Assembly: GCA_047620505.1 (NCBI GenBank)
Contig: JBLHKS010000228.1
Span: forward strand, 1 to 10,976
Length of the DNA: 10,976 bases
Reading direction: 5' to 3'
Source of the DNA: JBLHKS01 sp047620505
Lineage (GTDB): Bacteria; Verrucomicrobiota; Verrucomicrobiia; Verrucomicrobiales; DEV007
Shown piece after piece: positions 1 through 6,926 of this stretch. The number at the start of each line of letters is the position of its first letter. The first letter of the stretch is position 1. A program made the position numbers and the translations under genes. The notes under the pieces are model-generated. The model was not told the DNA's origin, ran no database searches, and saw nothing but the letters and a program-made list of their open reading frames with translations.

Positions 1-30
1 GCTTTGGAAAGAATTCTCAGCGGTCCCTGA
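1..30 (+). pseudogene. C-terminal tail of a PQQ-like beta-propeller protein, left copy (partial)
   Basis: Frame 1 reads the peptide ALERILSGP followed by TGA, exactly the C-terminus of the fragment that ends at 382. Only nine codons are inside the window. It may be the end of a complete gene lying to the left, in which case this copy could be the functional one and 119-382 a duplicated tail. Confidence 0.6.
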
Positions 31-118
31 TGCGGGGTTGGCAACTGCCGGCTGCGGTTCGTTTATTTAGTTTATCAACGTATCATGAACCGAAAACTCA
101 TTCCAACCCTTGCTTGCT
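1..118 (+). repeat. 118-bp direct repeat, left copy
   Basis: These 118 bases are identical, without a mismatch, to 353-470, giving a period of 352 bp. The copy contains the last nine codons and stop of a PQQ-propeller gene (1-30), a 54-bp spacer (31-84), and an ATG at 85 that opens a signal-peptide-like start. The match ends at 118/470, after which the two copies continue into different sequence (propeller coding sequence versus IS3 remnant). Because the left copy begins at base 1, the true repeat may extend further left. It could be a recent tandem duplication or an assembly fold; perfect identity favours either over an old duplication. Confidence 0.97.
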
Positions 119-132
119 TCGACCGAAGGTGA
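85..132 (+). pseudogene. 5' end of a broken exported-protein gene (left copy)
   Basis: An ATG at 85, 54 bp after the propeller stop codon, opens the peptide MNRKLIPTLAC, which looks like the start of a signal peptide (two basic residues, then a hydrophobic run ending in Ala-Cys). It reads four more residues past the junction at 118/119 and stops at 130-132. This is probably the truncated start of the gene that once followed the propeller gene. Support is modest because only eleven residues are informative. Confidence 0.35.
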
Positions 133-382
133 CAATTTTCTATATGTGTTTGATATCCCGACCGGAAAGGAAGTGTGGCGATCGGCGCCATTCCCGGGTG
201 CGGTTGGCTGCATGATTCCGGCGGTATCGAACGGGATCGGCGTTGTCGGGACCTACTCGAAAGGAATGTGGCATGCTTTTCGAATTGGCGAAGGGCGTCC
301 GATTGAGTTTTCGCGATTTGGGAACGCGCAACACAACGGACAAGTCGCGGGCGCTTTGGAAAGAATTCTCAGCGGTCCCTGA
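119..382 (+). pseudogene. 3' fragment of a PQQ-like (quinoprotein/WD-type) beta-propeller gene
   Basis: The frame encodes about 87 residues ending at TGA 380-382. It contains the segment FLYVFDIPTGKEVW, typical of PQQ-type propeller blades (an aromatic residue, V-x-D-xx-T-G-K-x-x-W), followed by IPAVSNGIGVVGTYSKG and a short tail. Such blades occur in pyrroloquinoline-quinone enzymes and in non-catalytic secreted propeller proteins; the fragment is too short to choose. The nominal start, a TTG at 110, lies in the repeated segment and is a junction artefact: propeller-like coding begins at about 119. At least 300 residues expected for a full propeller are missing upstream, so this is a truncated duplicate unless the assembly is wrong. 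Confidence 0.7.
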
Positions 383-470
383 TGCGGGGTTGGCAACTGC
401 CGGCTGCGGTTCGTTTATTTAGTTTATCAACGTATCATGAACCGAAAACTCATTCCAACCCTTGCTTGCT
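353..470 (+). repeat. 118-bp direct repeat, right copy
   Basis: This is the second exact copy of 1-118. Here the upstream side is continuous with the propeller gene, so the order stop, 54-bp spacer, next ATG looks native on the left side. The right edge at 470/471 is an abrupt switch into the transposase remnant. Confidence 0.97.
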
Positions 471-726
471 GGATCGCACGACGCTTATTATTCGTATTAT
501 AATTCGATTTGATGTATTCGAAGATTTTGAGGCGGGCTTGATCCTCGGTTTCGTAGCGGTATTTTTGAACCAGCTCAAGTTTCAGCGTCCTCATGAATGA
601 CTCAGTCCATGCATTGTCGTATGGGTTAGCTTTGGCTGACATACTTTGTCGGAAGTGTGCGCTTTTCAGGATGGATCGGAACGCGCTGCTGCTATATTGA
701 CTGCCGCGACCGCTGTCGAGCAGTCG
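427..726 (-). pseudogene. IS3-family transposase (OrfB, rve/DDE domain) fragment, inactivated
   Basis: Read on the minus strand from about 723 to 471, the frame gives DSGRGSQY, later NPYDNAWTESF, then LKLELVQKYRYET and IFEYIKSNYN. These are the second half of the integrase-like catalytic domain of IS3-family OrfB, normally HSDRGSQY and NPYDNAxxESF followed by the FEYI-xx-YN tail. The catalytic Glu in the ESF motif is present, but the Asp of HSDRG is Gly here (GGT), so the enzyme would be dead. A stop codon at 727-729 interrupts the frame just upstream, and similarity ends near 471 shortly after KRR. The remaining residues down to the stop at 427 come from the adjacent repeat. About 85 codons of some 280 remain. 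No terminal inverted repeats or target duplication are visible. Confidence 0.88.
437..502 (+). pseudogene. 5' end of a broken exported-protein gene (right copy)
   Basis: This is the same MNRKLIPTLAC start as at 85. It runs through the repeat edge at 470 into the antisense of the transposase remnant and stops at TAA 500-502 after 21 residues. The native gene body is missing, so whatever event brought the IS3 fragment here cut this gene within its presumed signal peptide. Confidence 0.35.
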
Positions 727-893
727 CTACCCTGAATTGCGCGCCGCAGCGGGGCGGTGTCGCCGAGCGAAGCCAGAAAACGCCGATCGCCGGATTCCCA
801 GATTTCCGAACCGAGCGGTTCTGGGATCGGCACGCAATGAAAGCGGATTCCGTCCTCAAGTCGCTCGATGGTGGAATCAAAAGTCGTCTCCAT
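666..893 (-). CDS. Doubtful hypothetical ORF, 3' end replaced by the transposase remnant
   Basis: On the minus strand an ATG at 893 (or an ATG at 971 in the same frame) opens a reading frame whose first 55 or so residues have a protein-like composition, including RFHCVPIPEP and GDRRFLASLGDTAPL. Past about 727 the frame enters the transposase fragment out of frame and stops at 666, so the natural C-terminus is absent. I recognise no family. The start at 893 avoids overlap with the divergent secreted-protein gene at 935; the start at 971 would overlap its signal peptide. It may be a real gene cut by an insertion or only an open shadow frame. Confidence 0.3.
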   Translation of the reverse strand: METTFDSTIERLEDGIRFHCVPIPEPLGSEIWESGDRRFLASLGDTAPLRRAIQGSDCSTAVAAVNIAAARSDPS

Positions 894-934
894 TTTTCGT
901 TTCGCGTTTGCCAGAGCTTCGCTAGCATCACTTT

Positions 935-3202
935 GTGAAAACCCAAGCTTTCCTAATCGCCTTTTCAGCATCTGCTGGTCTCGCCCTCGCTGCCGAACCG
1001 AAATTCGAACATCAAACCGTCGGTGAAATCGAGATCGGTTACGGAATCAACATCGCCGACGTCGATGGCGATGGAAAAGACGACATCGTCCTCGCCGACA
1101 AGATCGACATCGCCTGGTATCAGAATCCTACCTGGGAAAAACACGTCATCGCAAGCAAGCTTACTTTGCGAGACAACGTCTGCATCGCGGCGCGTGATCT
1201 GGACGGCGATGGGAAGGCCGAAATCTCGGTTGGAGCTCAGTGGAATCCCGGAAACACGACTGACGAAAAGGAGTCGGGCTCGGTTCACTACTTGATCGCG
1301 CCGGAGGACCGGACACAACGCTGGGAAGTCGTTACCCTGCCAAATGAGCCGACTGTTCATCGAATGCATTGGCGGCGGAACGGCGGAAAGTGGGAACTCG
1401 TGGTTTTGCCGCTTCATGGTCGAGGAAATAAGGCAGGTGCTGGCGAAAATGGGGTGCGTGTACTCGGCTACGAGCTTCCGAAAGATCCGAGCAAGGTGGA
1501 AAACTGGAAGACGCGAGTGATCGACGAGTCCCTTCACAAAGCGCATAATTTTGACGTGGCTTGGAGCGAAAACGGAGTTGAAAAAATGCTCATCGGCGGC
1601 GGCGAAGGGCTGCTTTCGGTTCCGGGACGCGGAGAGCCGGAGTTGGCGGTGAAGGCGGCGGATTTTGACAGCCCCGGGGCAGGGGAGACGCGGTTCGGGC
1701 CGGACTACACTTTTCGTGGGACCTTCCTGAATCACTATGCGGCGATCGAGCCGCTGCACGGAAACGAAGTCGTGGTCTACTCGATTGAGAAGGAGACGAG
1801 TCCGGTTCACAAGCCGGTCTGGAAGCGCACGGTGATCGACGATTCGCTCGCGCAGGGTCACGCGCTTGCTTGCGCGGATTTGTTAGGGCTCGACCGCGAA
1901 CAAATCGTCGCTGGTTGGCGAAATCCGGATGCGGACGGCAAAGTGGGGATCCGGCTTTACGTCTGGAATCAGGCTGATGATTCGTGGACAACTCATCTGA
2001 TCGACGACAACGAAATGGCGGTCGAAGATCTCAAAGTCGCCGACCTCGATGGCGATGGAAAACTCGACATTATTGCCGCAGGCCGGAAGACGAAGAATCT
2101 CAAAATTTACTGGAACAAGTCTGAGCTTGGTAAGAAGCCGAAGTTGTCAGGCGGCTGGAAGAAGCACGAAATATGGAAAGGCGCGAGTTGCCCGTCGGCG
2201 AACGCGGCTGATTTCAATGGTGACGGCAAAATCGACGTCGCCTTCAGCGCGGGTAACAAAAATCATCTGCTCCTCGCGCCGGACTGGCGTCACGTCGTGA
2301 TCCACGATAAGAATGGCGGAATCCACGGAACGAGCATGGACGTCGATGGCGACGGCGATCCGGACTACGTCGGCGGGAACCGACACGTTTATTGGCTGGA
2401 GAATCCGGGCGGAGCAGCTGCTGAAAAAGGCGACTGGATTTATCGCGCAGTCGACACCGACATCACCGGCGTTCACTGCGTTTTGGAAGCGGACGTTGAC
2501 GGAGACGGAAAGATCGATCTGATCGCGAACGAGTTCAATCCAGACAGTCCGGTTGGGAACTCGATCATGTGGTACGAGACGCCGAGCGACGTCGATGCGC
2601 CGTGGACGCGCCACATTTTTGCCGCAGGTGACGCCGGCGGAGGCAGCCACTACATGGGAATGGGCGATCTGGATGGCGACGGCGACAACGATATTTCTGC
2701 AGGTGCCAAGGGGAAGCCGTTTCTCGGCGGAAACTGGTTCGCTTGGTGGGAAAACACAGGCAAGCCTGACAAGTGGATCAAGCACGTCTTAGCCGAGGAA
2801 CAAACTGCGGCGACCTGCACGGTTCCGGGCGATTTCGATGGCGACGGCGATGTCGATATTTTCGCGACGCGCGGTCACGACGCCGGGATTCTCTGGTTCG
2901 AGAACATCGGCAAAGGTAAGTTCGAGATGCACATGTTAGACCCGCTTCTGAGTGGCGCGCATTGCCTGACAGTGAACGATCTCGATGGCGATGGCGATCT
3001 CGACGCAGCGACCACGGCGAAGGACGATTTCCGGACGGTTTGGTTCGAAAACGACGGAAAGGGCAACTTTACGAGTCACGACATCGACGACGATCAGGCT
3101 GCTTACGACATTCGCTCGATCGACATGGACGGCGATGGCGATCTGGATTTGCTCGTCGCTGGGCAGGCTAGCCAGAACGTCGTTTGGTACGAGAATCTTT
3201 GA
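935..3202 (+). CDS. Secreted FG-GAP/VCBS repeat protein with ten Ca-binding DxDGDG loops
   Basis: This 755-aa protein starts at GTG 935 and has a signal peptide of about 19 residues (basic start, hydrophobic core, cleavage after LALA before AEP), so it is probably exported. Ten loops of the form D-x-(D/N)-G-D-G-(K/D)-x-(D/E) start near residues 42, 88, 370, 426, 469, 520, 578, 633, 682 and 730. A degenerate one lies near 330. Each is the Ca-binding DxDxDG element of integrin-alpha-like FG-GAP beta-propeller blades. Several blades also end in an aromatic motif of the type W-(Y/F)-E-N. Residues 100-360 have few loops and may be a separate module or decayed blades. No catalytic motif, C-terminal sorting signal or membrane anchor is seen. 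Such proteins are frequent in PVC bacteria; a role in extracellular binding or scaffolding is inferred. No Shine-Dalgarno is evident; the start is chosen because it gives the signal peptide. Confidence 0.93.
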   Translation: MKTQAFLIAFSASAGLALAAEPKFEHQTVGEIEIGYGINIADVDGDGKDDIVLADKIDIAWYQNPTWEKHVIASKLTLRDNVCIAARDLDGDGKAEISVGAQWNPGNTTDEKESGSVHYLIAPEDRTQRWEVVTLPNEPTVHRMHWRRNGGKWELVVLPLHGRGNKAGAGENGVRVLGYELPKDPSKVENWKTRVIDESLHKAHNFDVAWSENGVEKMLIGGGEGLLSVPGRGEPELAVKAADFDSPGAGETRFGPDYTFRGTFLNHYAAIEPLHGNEVVVYSIEKETSPVHKPVWKRTVIDDSLAQGHALACADLLGLDREQIVAGWRNPDADGKVGIRLYVWNQADDSWTTHLIDDNEMAVEDLKVADLDGDGKLDIIAAGRKTKNLKIYWNKSELGKKPKLSGGWKKHEIWKGASCPSANAADFNGDGKIDVAFSAGNKNHLLLAPDWRHVVIHDKNGGIHGTSMDVDGDGDPDYVGGNRHVYWLENPGGAAAEKGDWIYRAVDTDITGVHCVLEADVDGDGKIDLIANEFNPDSPVGNSIMWYETPSDVDAPWTRHIFAAGDAGGGSHYMGMGDLDGDGDNDISAGAKGKPFLGGNWFAWWENTGKPDKWIKHVLAEEQTAATCTVPGDFDGDGDVDIFATRGHDAGILWFENIGKGKFEMHMLDPLLSGAHCLTVNDLDGDGDLDAATTAKDDFRTVWFENDGKGNFTSHDIDDDQAAYDIRSIDMDGDGDLDLLVAGQASQNVVWYENL

Positions 3203-3226
3203 GCCGAAAGGCTCGGGCAACTCCCG
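3201..3226. terminator. Possible bidirectional hairpin between convergent genes
   Basis: GAGCC-GAAA-GGCTC (3201-3214) can form a 5-bp stem with a GNRA-type tetraloop overlapping the stop codon of the FG-GAP gene. It is followed immediately by CGGG-CAACT-CCCG (3214-3226). They lie in the 30-bp gap between two convergent genes, where a terminator is expected. There is no T-run on either strand, so an intrinsic terminator is not shown. Confidence 0.3.
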
Positions 3227-3232
3227 AATCTA

Positions 3233-3931
3233 CTAAAAGGATCTGCGTCCCGGCGTTCCGCCTGGAAAACCTCCAGGGAAGCGCGGGCGGTTGATGCTTT
3301 GCAGCGCCTGAAAATTCTGCATGGTCAGGAACGCGAAAATCATCGGCATGTAGGCTAGACTGAAATACATGCCGATAAAAATCATCGCAATCCCGGCACC
3401 GATGCAGACTTTCAGCGTCTCCCGCATCTTTTGAGGGCCATTGATCGATTCCAGAATTCGCCCACCGTCTAACGGAAGGACAGGAGCCAGGTTGATGAGC
3501 GACCACCCGATGTTAATCCAGAGCATATCGTGGATGAAGATCGCGAGAAAGGTCGATTGCGGAAGAAGCCCGTTCGCGATCAACAACTTGCTTAGACCGT
3601 AAATCGCGCCGCCAAGAGCTAAGCCCGCGACGGGGCCTCCGGCGGAAACGATGATGGATCGTGTGCGACTCAGGAGGCTGCCGGAGCCCTTCGCCAATCC
3701 CCCAAAACCATTCAATTCGATCTCGGTTTGTTGCCCGAACTTCCGTTGAAGAACCGCGTGCCCCAGCTCGTGCCAGAGAATCGAAACGAAAACGGCAATT
3801 GCCCACGAAGCCACCCGGAGCGGGGCCTCCGGAGCAGTCGAAAACAGAGACTGGTAAGTCAGAAATGCCGTCATCACCCAGAAGGTCCAACGGACCTTTA
3901 CCGGGATTTTAAATAGACGGAAATGAAGCAT
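3233..3931 (-). CDS. M50-family (site-2-protease-like) membrane zinc metalloprotease
   Basis: From the ATG at 3931 this is a 232-aa integral membrane protein. It carries the zinc-binding, catalytic HELGH motif at residues 54-58 within a hydrophobic segment. AGGPVAG at 97-103 and N-L-A-P-V-L-P-L-D-G-G at 147-157 follow; the last supplies the third zinc ligand (Asp155) in this family. Hydrophobic stretches near 13-31, 40-60, 92-118, 128-155 and 173-205 fit the compact M50 core without PDZ or CBS domains. The C-terminus is a short Gly/Pro/Arg tail. Family members cut substrates within the membrane; the substrate is unknown. The frame is open upstream to 4156, but that part is antisense to nothing sensible and overlaps xylA, so the start at 3931 is preferred. 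It begins 19 nt after the xylA stop, so co-transcription is likely. Confidence 0.9.
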   Translation of the reverse strand: MLHFRLFKIPVKVRWTFWVMTAFLTYQSLFSTAPEAPLRVASWAIAVFVSILWHELGHAVLQRKFGQQTEIELNGFGGLAKGSGSLLSRTRSIIVSAGGPVAGLALGGAIYGLSKLLIANGLLPQSTFLAIFIHDMLWINIGWSLINLAPVLPLDGGRILESINGPQKMRETLKVCIGAGIAMIFIGMYFSLAYMPMIFAFLTMQNFQALQSINRPRFPGGFPGGTPGRRSF

Positions 3932-3950
3932 CGGGAAGAATTGAAAGCCG

Positions 3951-5264
3951 TTAAATGAAGTCGTTAATGAGATTCTCGAGCATCTCCTGACGGCCGCTTG
4001 GCGTCGTTGGCTCACCGTTGCCGAGGGCATATTCCGAGAGTTCATCCAGCGAGCAGCTGCCAGACTCGATCTTCGCGCCAATGCCCGAATCAAACGTGCT
4101 GTAGCGACCTTTGACGAAGTCGTCAATCCGACCGTCTTCAACGATCGCGTGCGCAATCTTCAGGCCGCGAGCGAAGGCGTCCATCCCGCCGATGTGGGCG
4201 TGGAAAAGATCCTCGGGCTCGAAACTTTCGCGCCGGCACTTGGCGTCGAAGTTCAGGCCGCCACTCGTCAAGCCGCCCATCGCGAGCACCTCTAACATGA
4301 TCCCTGTGGTCAGATAAATGTCCGTCGGAAACTGGTCCGTGTCCCAGCCGATGAGTTCGTCGCCCGTGTTGGCGTCGATCGAACCTAGTGCGCCTGCGTG
4401 ACGCGCGACGCGGAGTTCGTGCATCATCGAGTGACCCGCGAGCGTCGCGTGATTCGTCTCGATGTTCAGCTTCAGCTCGCTCATCAAATTATGTTCGCGC
4501 AGGAAATTCAAACACGCGGCGGCATCGCTGTCGTACTGGTGAGTTGTTGGTTCGCGAGGCTTGGGCTCGATAAAGAAATCGCCAGTGAAGCCAATCTTCT
4601 TCTTATGATCGACCGCCATGTGAAGGAACTGACCGAGGTGGTCGAGTTCGCGTTTCATGTCCGTGTTCCAGAGCGTCGAGTAGCCCTCGCGGCCACCCCA
4701 GAAAACGTAACCGAGACCACCAAGCCGGTGAGTGACTTCGAGCGCCTTCTTCACCTGCCCGCCGGCATAAGCGTAAACATCCGAATACGGCGAAGTCGCC
4801 GCGCCCTGGTTGTAGCGCTCGTGAATGAAGAGACAGGCCGTGCCCCAGAGCAGCTTGATCCCGGTCTGATTCTGCGCCTTCTCAAGCTCATCAGCCACCG
4901 CATCGAGCGCATCGTTTGACTCCGCCAACGTGTCGCATTCCGGCGCGACATCGCGATCGTGGAAGCAATAATACCCGATCCCGGTTTTCTGCATGAACTC
5001 GAACATCGCCCAGACGCGTTTCTGCGCGTTCTCGACCGAATTCGATCCGTCATCCCAAGGCCGCTGCGCTGTCGGACCGCCAAACGGATCGCCGAGGCCA
5101 TTCCGCATCGTGTGCCAGTAAGCGCAAGCGAAACGCAAGTGGTCCTTCATCGACTTGCCGCCGACCTGCTCCTCCGCATCGTAATGCTTGAATGCGAGCG
5201 CATTTTTGGATTTGGGGCCTTCAAACGGGATCGTCGGGATTCCGGGGAAAAATTCTTCGTTCAT
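3951..5264 (-). CDS. xylA: Xylose isomerase (D-xylose to D-xylulose)
   Basis: This 437-aa cytoplasmic enzyme is full length for the long (E. coli-type, class II) xylose isomerases of about 440 aa. It interconverts D-xylose and D-xylulose using two divalent metal ions. All expected active-site residues are visible: His102 and Asp105 in the CFHDRD motif, VFWGGREGY at 187-195, Glu233 and Lys235 in FIEPKP, Glu269 and His272 in NIETNH. Asp297 in GSIDANTGD, Asp308 and Asp310 in GWDTDQFP, and Asp340 in GGLNFDAK complete the set. The ATG at 5264 gives the standard N-terminus (F-P-G-I-P-x-I-x-F-E-G). No Shine-Dalgarno is evident. It is divergent from a sulfatase gene (88 bp between start codons) and is followed by the M50 protease gene. 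Neither xylulokinase nor a xylose transporter is in the window. Confidence 0.98.
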   Translation of the reverse strand: MNEEFFPGIPTIPFEGPKSKNALAFKHYDAEEQVGGKSMKDHLRFACAYWHTMRNGLGDPFGGPTAQRPWDDGSNSVENAQKRVWAMFEFMQKTGIGYYCFHDRDVAPECDTLAESNDALDAVADELEKAQNQTGIKLLWGTACLFIHERYNQGAATSPYSDVYAYAGGQVKKALEVTHRLGGLGYVFWGGREGYSTLWNTDMKRELDHLGQFLHMAVDHKKKIGFTGDFFIEPKPREPTTHQYDSDAAACLNFLREHNLMSELKLNIETNHATLAGHSMMHELRVARHAGALGSIDANTGDELIGWDTDQFPTDIYLTTGIMLEVLAMGGLTSGGLNFDAKCRRESFEPEDLFHAHIGGMDAFARGLKIAHAIVEDGRIDDFVKGRYSTFDSGIGAKIESGSCSLDELSEYALGNGEPTTPSGRQEMLENLINDFI

Positions 5265-5352
5265 TGCTGGGAGTTTTCGATGCAGGGGAGGCGGAGATCA
5301 AGCCGGAAAGTGAATTGCCGAGTCGAGCAGCTGCTGATTGAGTGCACCGCAG
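5265..5352. promoter_or_regulatory. Divergent intergenic region between xylA and the sulfatase gene
   Basis: These 88 bp separate two divergent start codons and must hold the promoter(s) for both unless transcription starts inside a gene. No convincing -35/-10 pair is visible. A perfect 10-bp palindrome, AGCAGCTGCT, lies at 5326-5335 and is the only operator-like element I see; it could be chance. Shared control of the two genes is an inference from the arrangement. Confidence 0.3.
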
Positions 5353-6747
5353 ATGAGATCGATTCTAACCGCCGCGCTAACGCTTTTCTTCGCCTTTTCT
5401 GCCGGAGCGCAGCCAAATCTCCTGCTCTTCCTCGCCGACGACATGACCTGGACGGACGTCGGCTGCTTCGGCAATCCGGACGTCAAAACGCCAGCGATCG
5501 ACGAGCTCGCGAGCGAAGGCGTCCGCTTCACGCGCTTCTACAACAGCGCGCCGACGTGCTCGCCGCTGCGGCAAAGCCTCTACACCGGGCTCTACCCGAT
5601 CCGCAACGGCGCGCATCCGAATCACAGCCGGGTTTACGATGGGGTGAAGTCGCTACCGCACTTCCTCAGACCGCTCGGTTACCGCGTCGCGATCGTCGGC
5701 AAACGGCACGAGGCACCGGCGTCGGCCTTTCCGTTCGAGATGCTCGGCGGGAGCCACGGTGACGGAGGGAAAACGCCGGATGGCGAGGACCTGCCCTTGG
5801 AAAAGGCGAAGGAATTCATCGAGCGCGACGCGGATCAGCCGTGGTGTCTCGTGGTCGCTTCGAATCAGCCGCACACGCCTTGGAATCGCGGCGACGCCTC
5901 GGCTTACCCGCCTGACAAGCTCACCATTCCGCCCTACCTCGTCGACACGCCGGAGCTGCGCGCGGGGCTCTCGGCTTACTACGCGGAGATCACTTACATG
6001 GACGGCCAGGTCCAGCAGCTGCTGGAGATTTTGAAGGAGGCGGATGCGGAAGAGGACACGGCTTTTATCTGGCTTAGTGAGCAGGGATCGCAGTTTCCGT
6101 TCTGCAAATGGACCTGCTACGACACCGGGATTCACGCCGCTGCGGTGATACGTTGGCCAACGACGATCAAGCCCGGCAGCGAGTCGAAGGCGCTGATCAG
6201 CTACGTCGATGTCGTCCCGACTTTTGTGGATCTGGCAGGCGGCGATCCGAAGCCGCTCGATCTGGATGGGAAGTCATTCGCGCCGGTTTTGCGCGGCGAA
6301 ACGGACGCGCACAACGACGTGGTTTTCGCGACGAACACGACGCGCGGAATCTACTCGGGCTCCGAGGCTTACGCGTCGCGGTCGGCGACGGACGGGCGCT
6401 GGCTCTACATTCGGAATCTGCACGCGGACGAGATTTTTAAGAACATGGTCACCGAGAGGAACGACTTTTTCAGATCATGGCGCGATGTGGATTCGGACTT
6501 CGCGAGAGCGCGCGTTCTCGCTTATCAAAAGCGGCCCGCGGAGGAGCTGTTCGATCTCGAAATCGATCCGTGGTGCCTGACGAATTTGTTCGGCGAGGCC
6601 GAGGATCGTGGCTTGCCGATGAGAGTCGATGCCTGGATGAAACAGCAGGGCGATCTCGGCGATGCAACCGAGCGCTCCGCCGAAGAACGTCAGCCCGAGG
6701 ACAAGCCGTGGTCAAAACGTGGAAGCGGCTACGGCGTCCTGAAGTGA
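5353..6747 (+). CDS. Exported sulfatase (type I, Cys-type formylglycine enzyme)
   Basis: From the ATG at 5353 this is a 464-aa protein with a signal peptide of about 19 residues ending at AGA before QPN. A TTG at 5338 is in frame but adds nothing. The sulfatase signature T-C-S-P-L-R (Cys69, Arg73) followed by QSLYTGLYP contains the CxPxR motif whose Cys is oxidised to formylglycine. Other family positions are Asp29-Asp30 (metal), Lys117 and His119 in GKRH, and His174 in NQPHTPW. The usual D-(H/N)-G metal site is replaced by S-E-Q-G (Glu243-Gln244), followed by Lys252 in CKWTCYDTG. It should hydrolyse a sulfate ester, or possibly an N-sulfate, outside the cytoplasm; the substrate cannot be named. 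A maturase (anaerobic sulfatase-maturating enzyme or FGE) is needed from elsewhere. Its position opposite xylA suggests a role in carbohydrate use. Confidence 0.94.
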   Translation: MRSILTAALTLFFAFSAGAQPNLLLFLADDMTWTDVGCFGNPDVKTPAIDELASEGVRFTRFYNSAPTCSPLRQSLYTGLYPIRNGAHPNHSRVYDGVKSLPHFLRPLGYRVAIVGKRHEAPASAFPFEMLGGSHGDGGKTPDGEDLPLEKAKEFIERDADQPWCLVVASNQPHTPWNRGDASAYPPDKLTIPPYLVDTPELRAGLSAYYAEITYMDGQVQQLLEILKEADAEEDTAFIWLSEQGSQFPFCKWTCYDTGIHAAAVIRWPTTIKPGSESKALISYVDVVPTFVDLAGGDPKPLDLDGKSFAPVLRGETDAHNDVVFATNTTRGIYSGSEAYASRSATDGRWLYIRNLHADEIFKNMVTERNDFFRSWRDVDSDFARARVLAYQKRPAEELFDLEIDPWCLTNLFGEAEDRGLPMRVDAWMKQQGDLGDATERSAEERQPEDKPWSKRGSGYGVLK

Positions 6748-6926
6748 GCCGCGGTCCTTCGGTTGTTTGTGATCGCATTCCTCGCCGAAGTTTCCAGAAT
6801 CCTCGATAGCGATGCCCGGCGACGGGGAAGTTGATTCTCGAAGCGGCGCAAATTTAAGTCAGAACTCACGAGTTAAATGAGCGTTTCCTTGACATCCAAC
6901 CCAATGACACTTGGGTGGACCGAATA

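Noticed and set aside
965..1861. 298-aa minus-strand frame inside the FG-GAP gene
   Set aside because: It is antisense to repetitive, strongly coding Asp/Gly loops; its Arg/Val/Ile-rich composition and lack of motifs fit a shadow frame.
3932..4156. 75-codon N-terminal extension of the M50 protease
   Set aside because: It lies within the xylA 3' end in another frame, is Arg/Ser-rich, and the start at 3931 gives a normal M50 N-terminus.
4959..5762. 267-aa plus-strand frame spanning the xylA start and the sulfatase 5' end
   Set aside because: It overlaps two well-supported genes and its translation is Arg-rich without family motifs.
6889..6917. TTGACA at 6889-6894 as a -35 box for the methyltransferase gene
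   Set aside because: The bases 16-18 nt downstream (around 6911-6918) read TTGGGTGG, with no -10 resemblance, so no promoter is supported.
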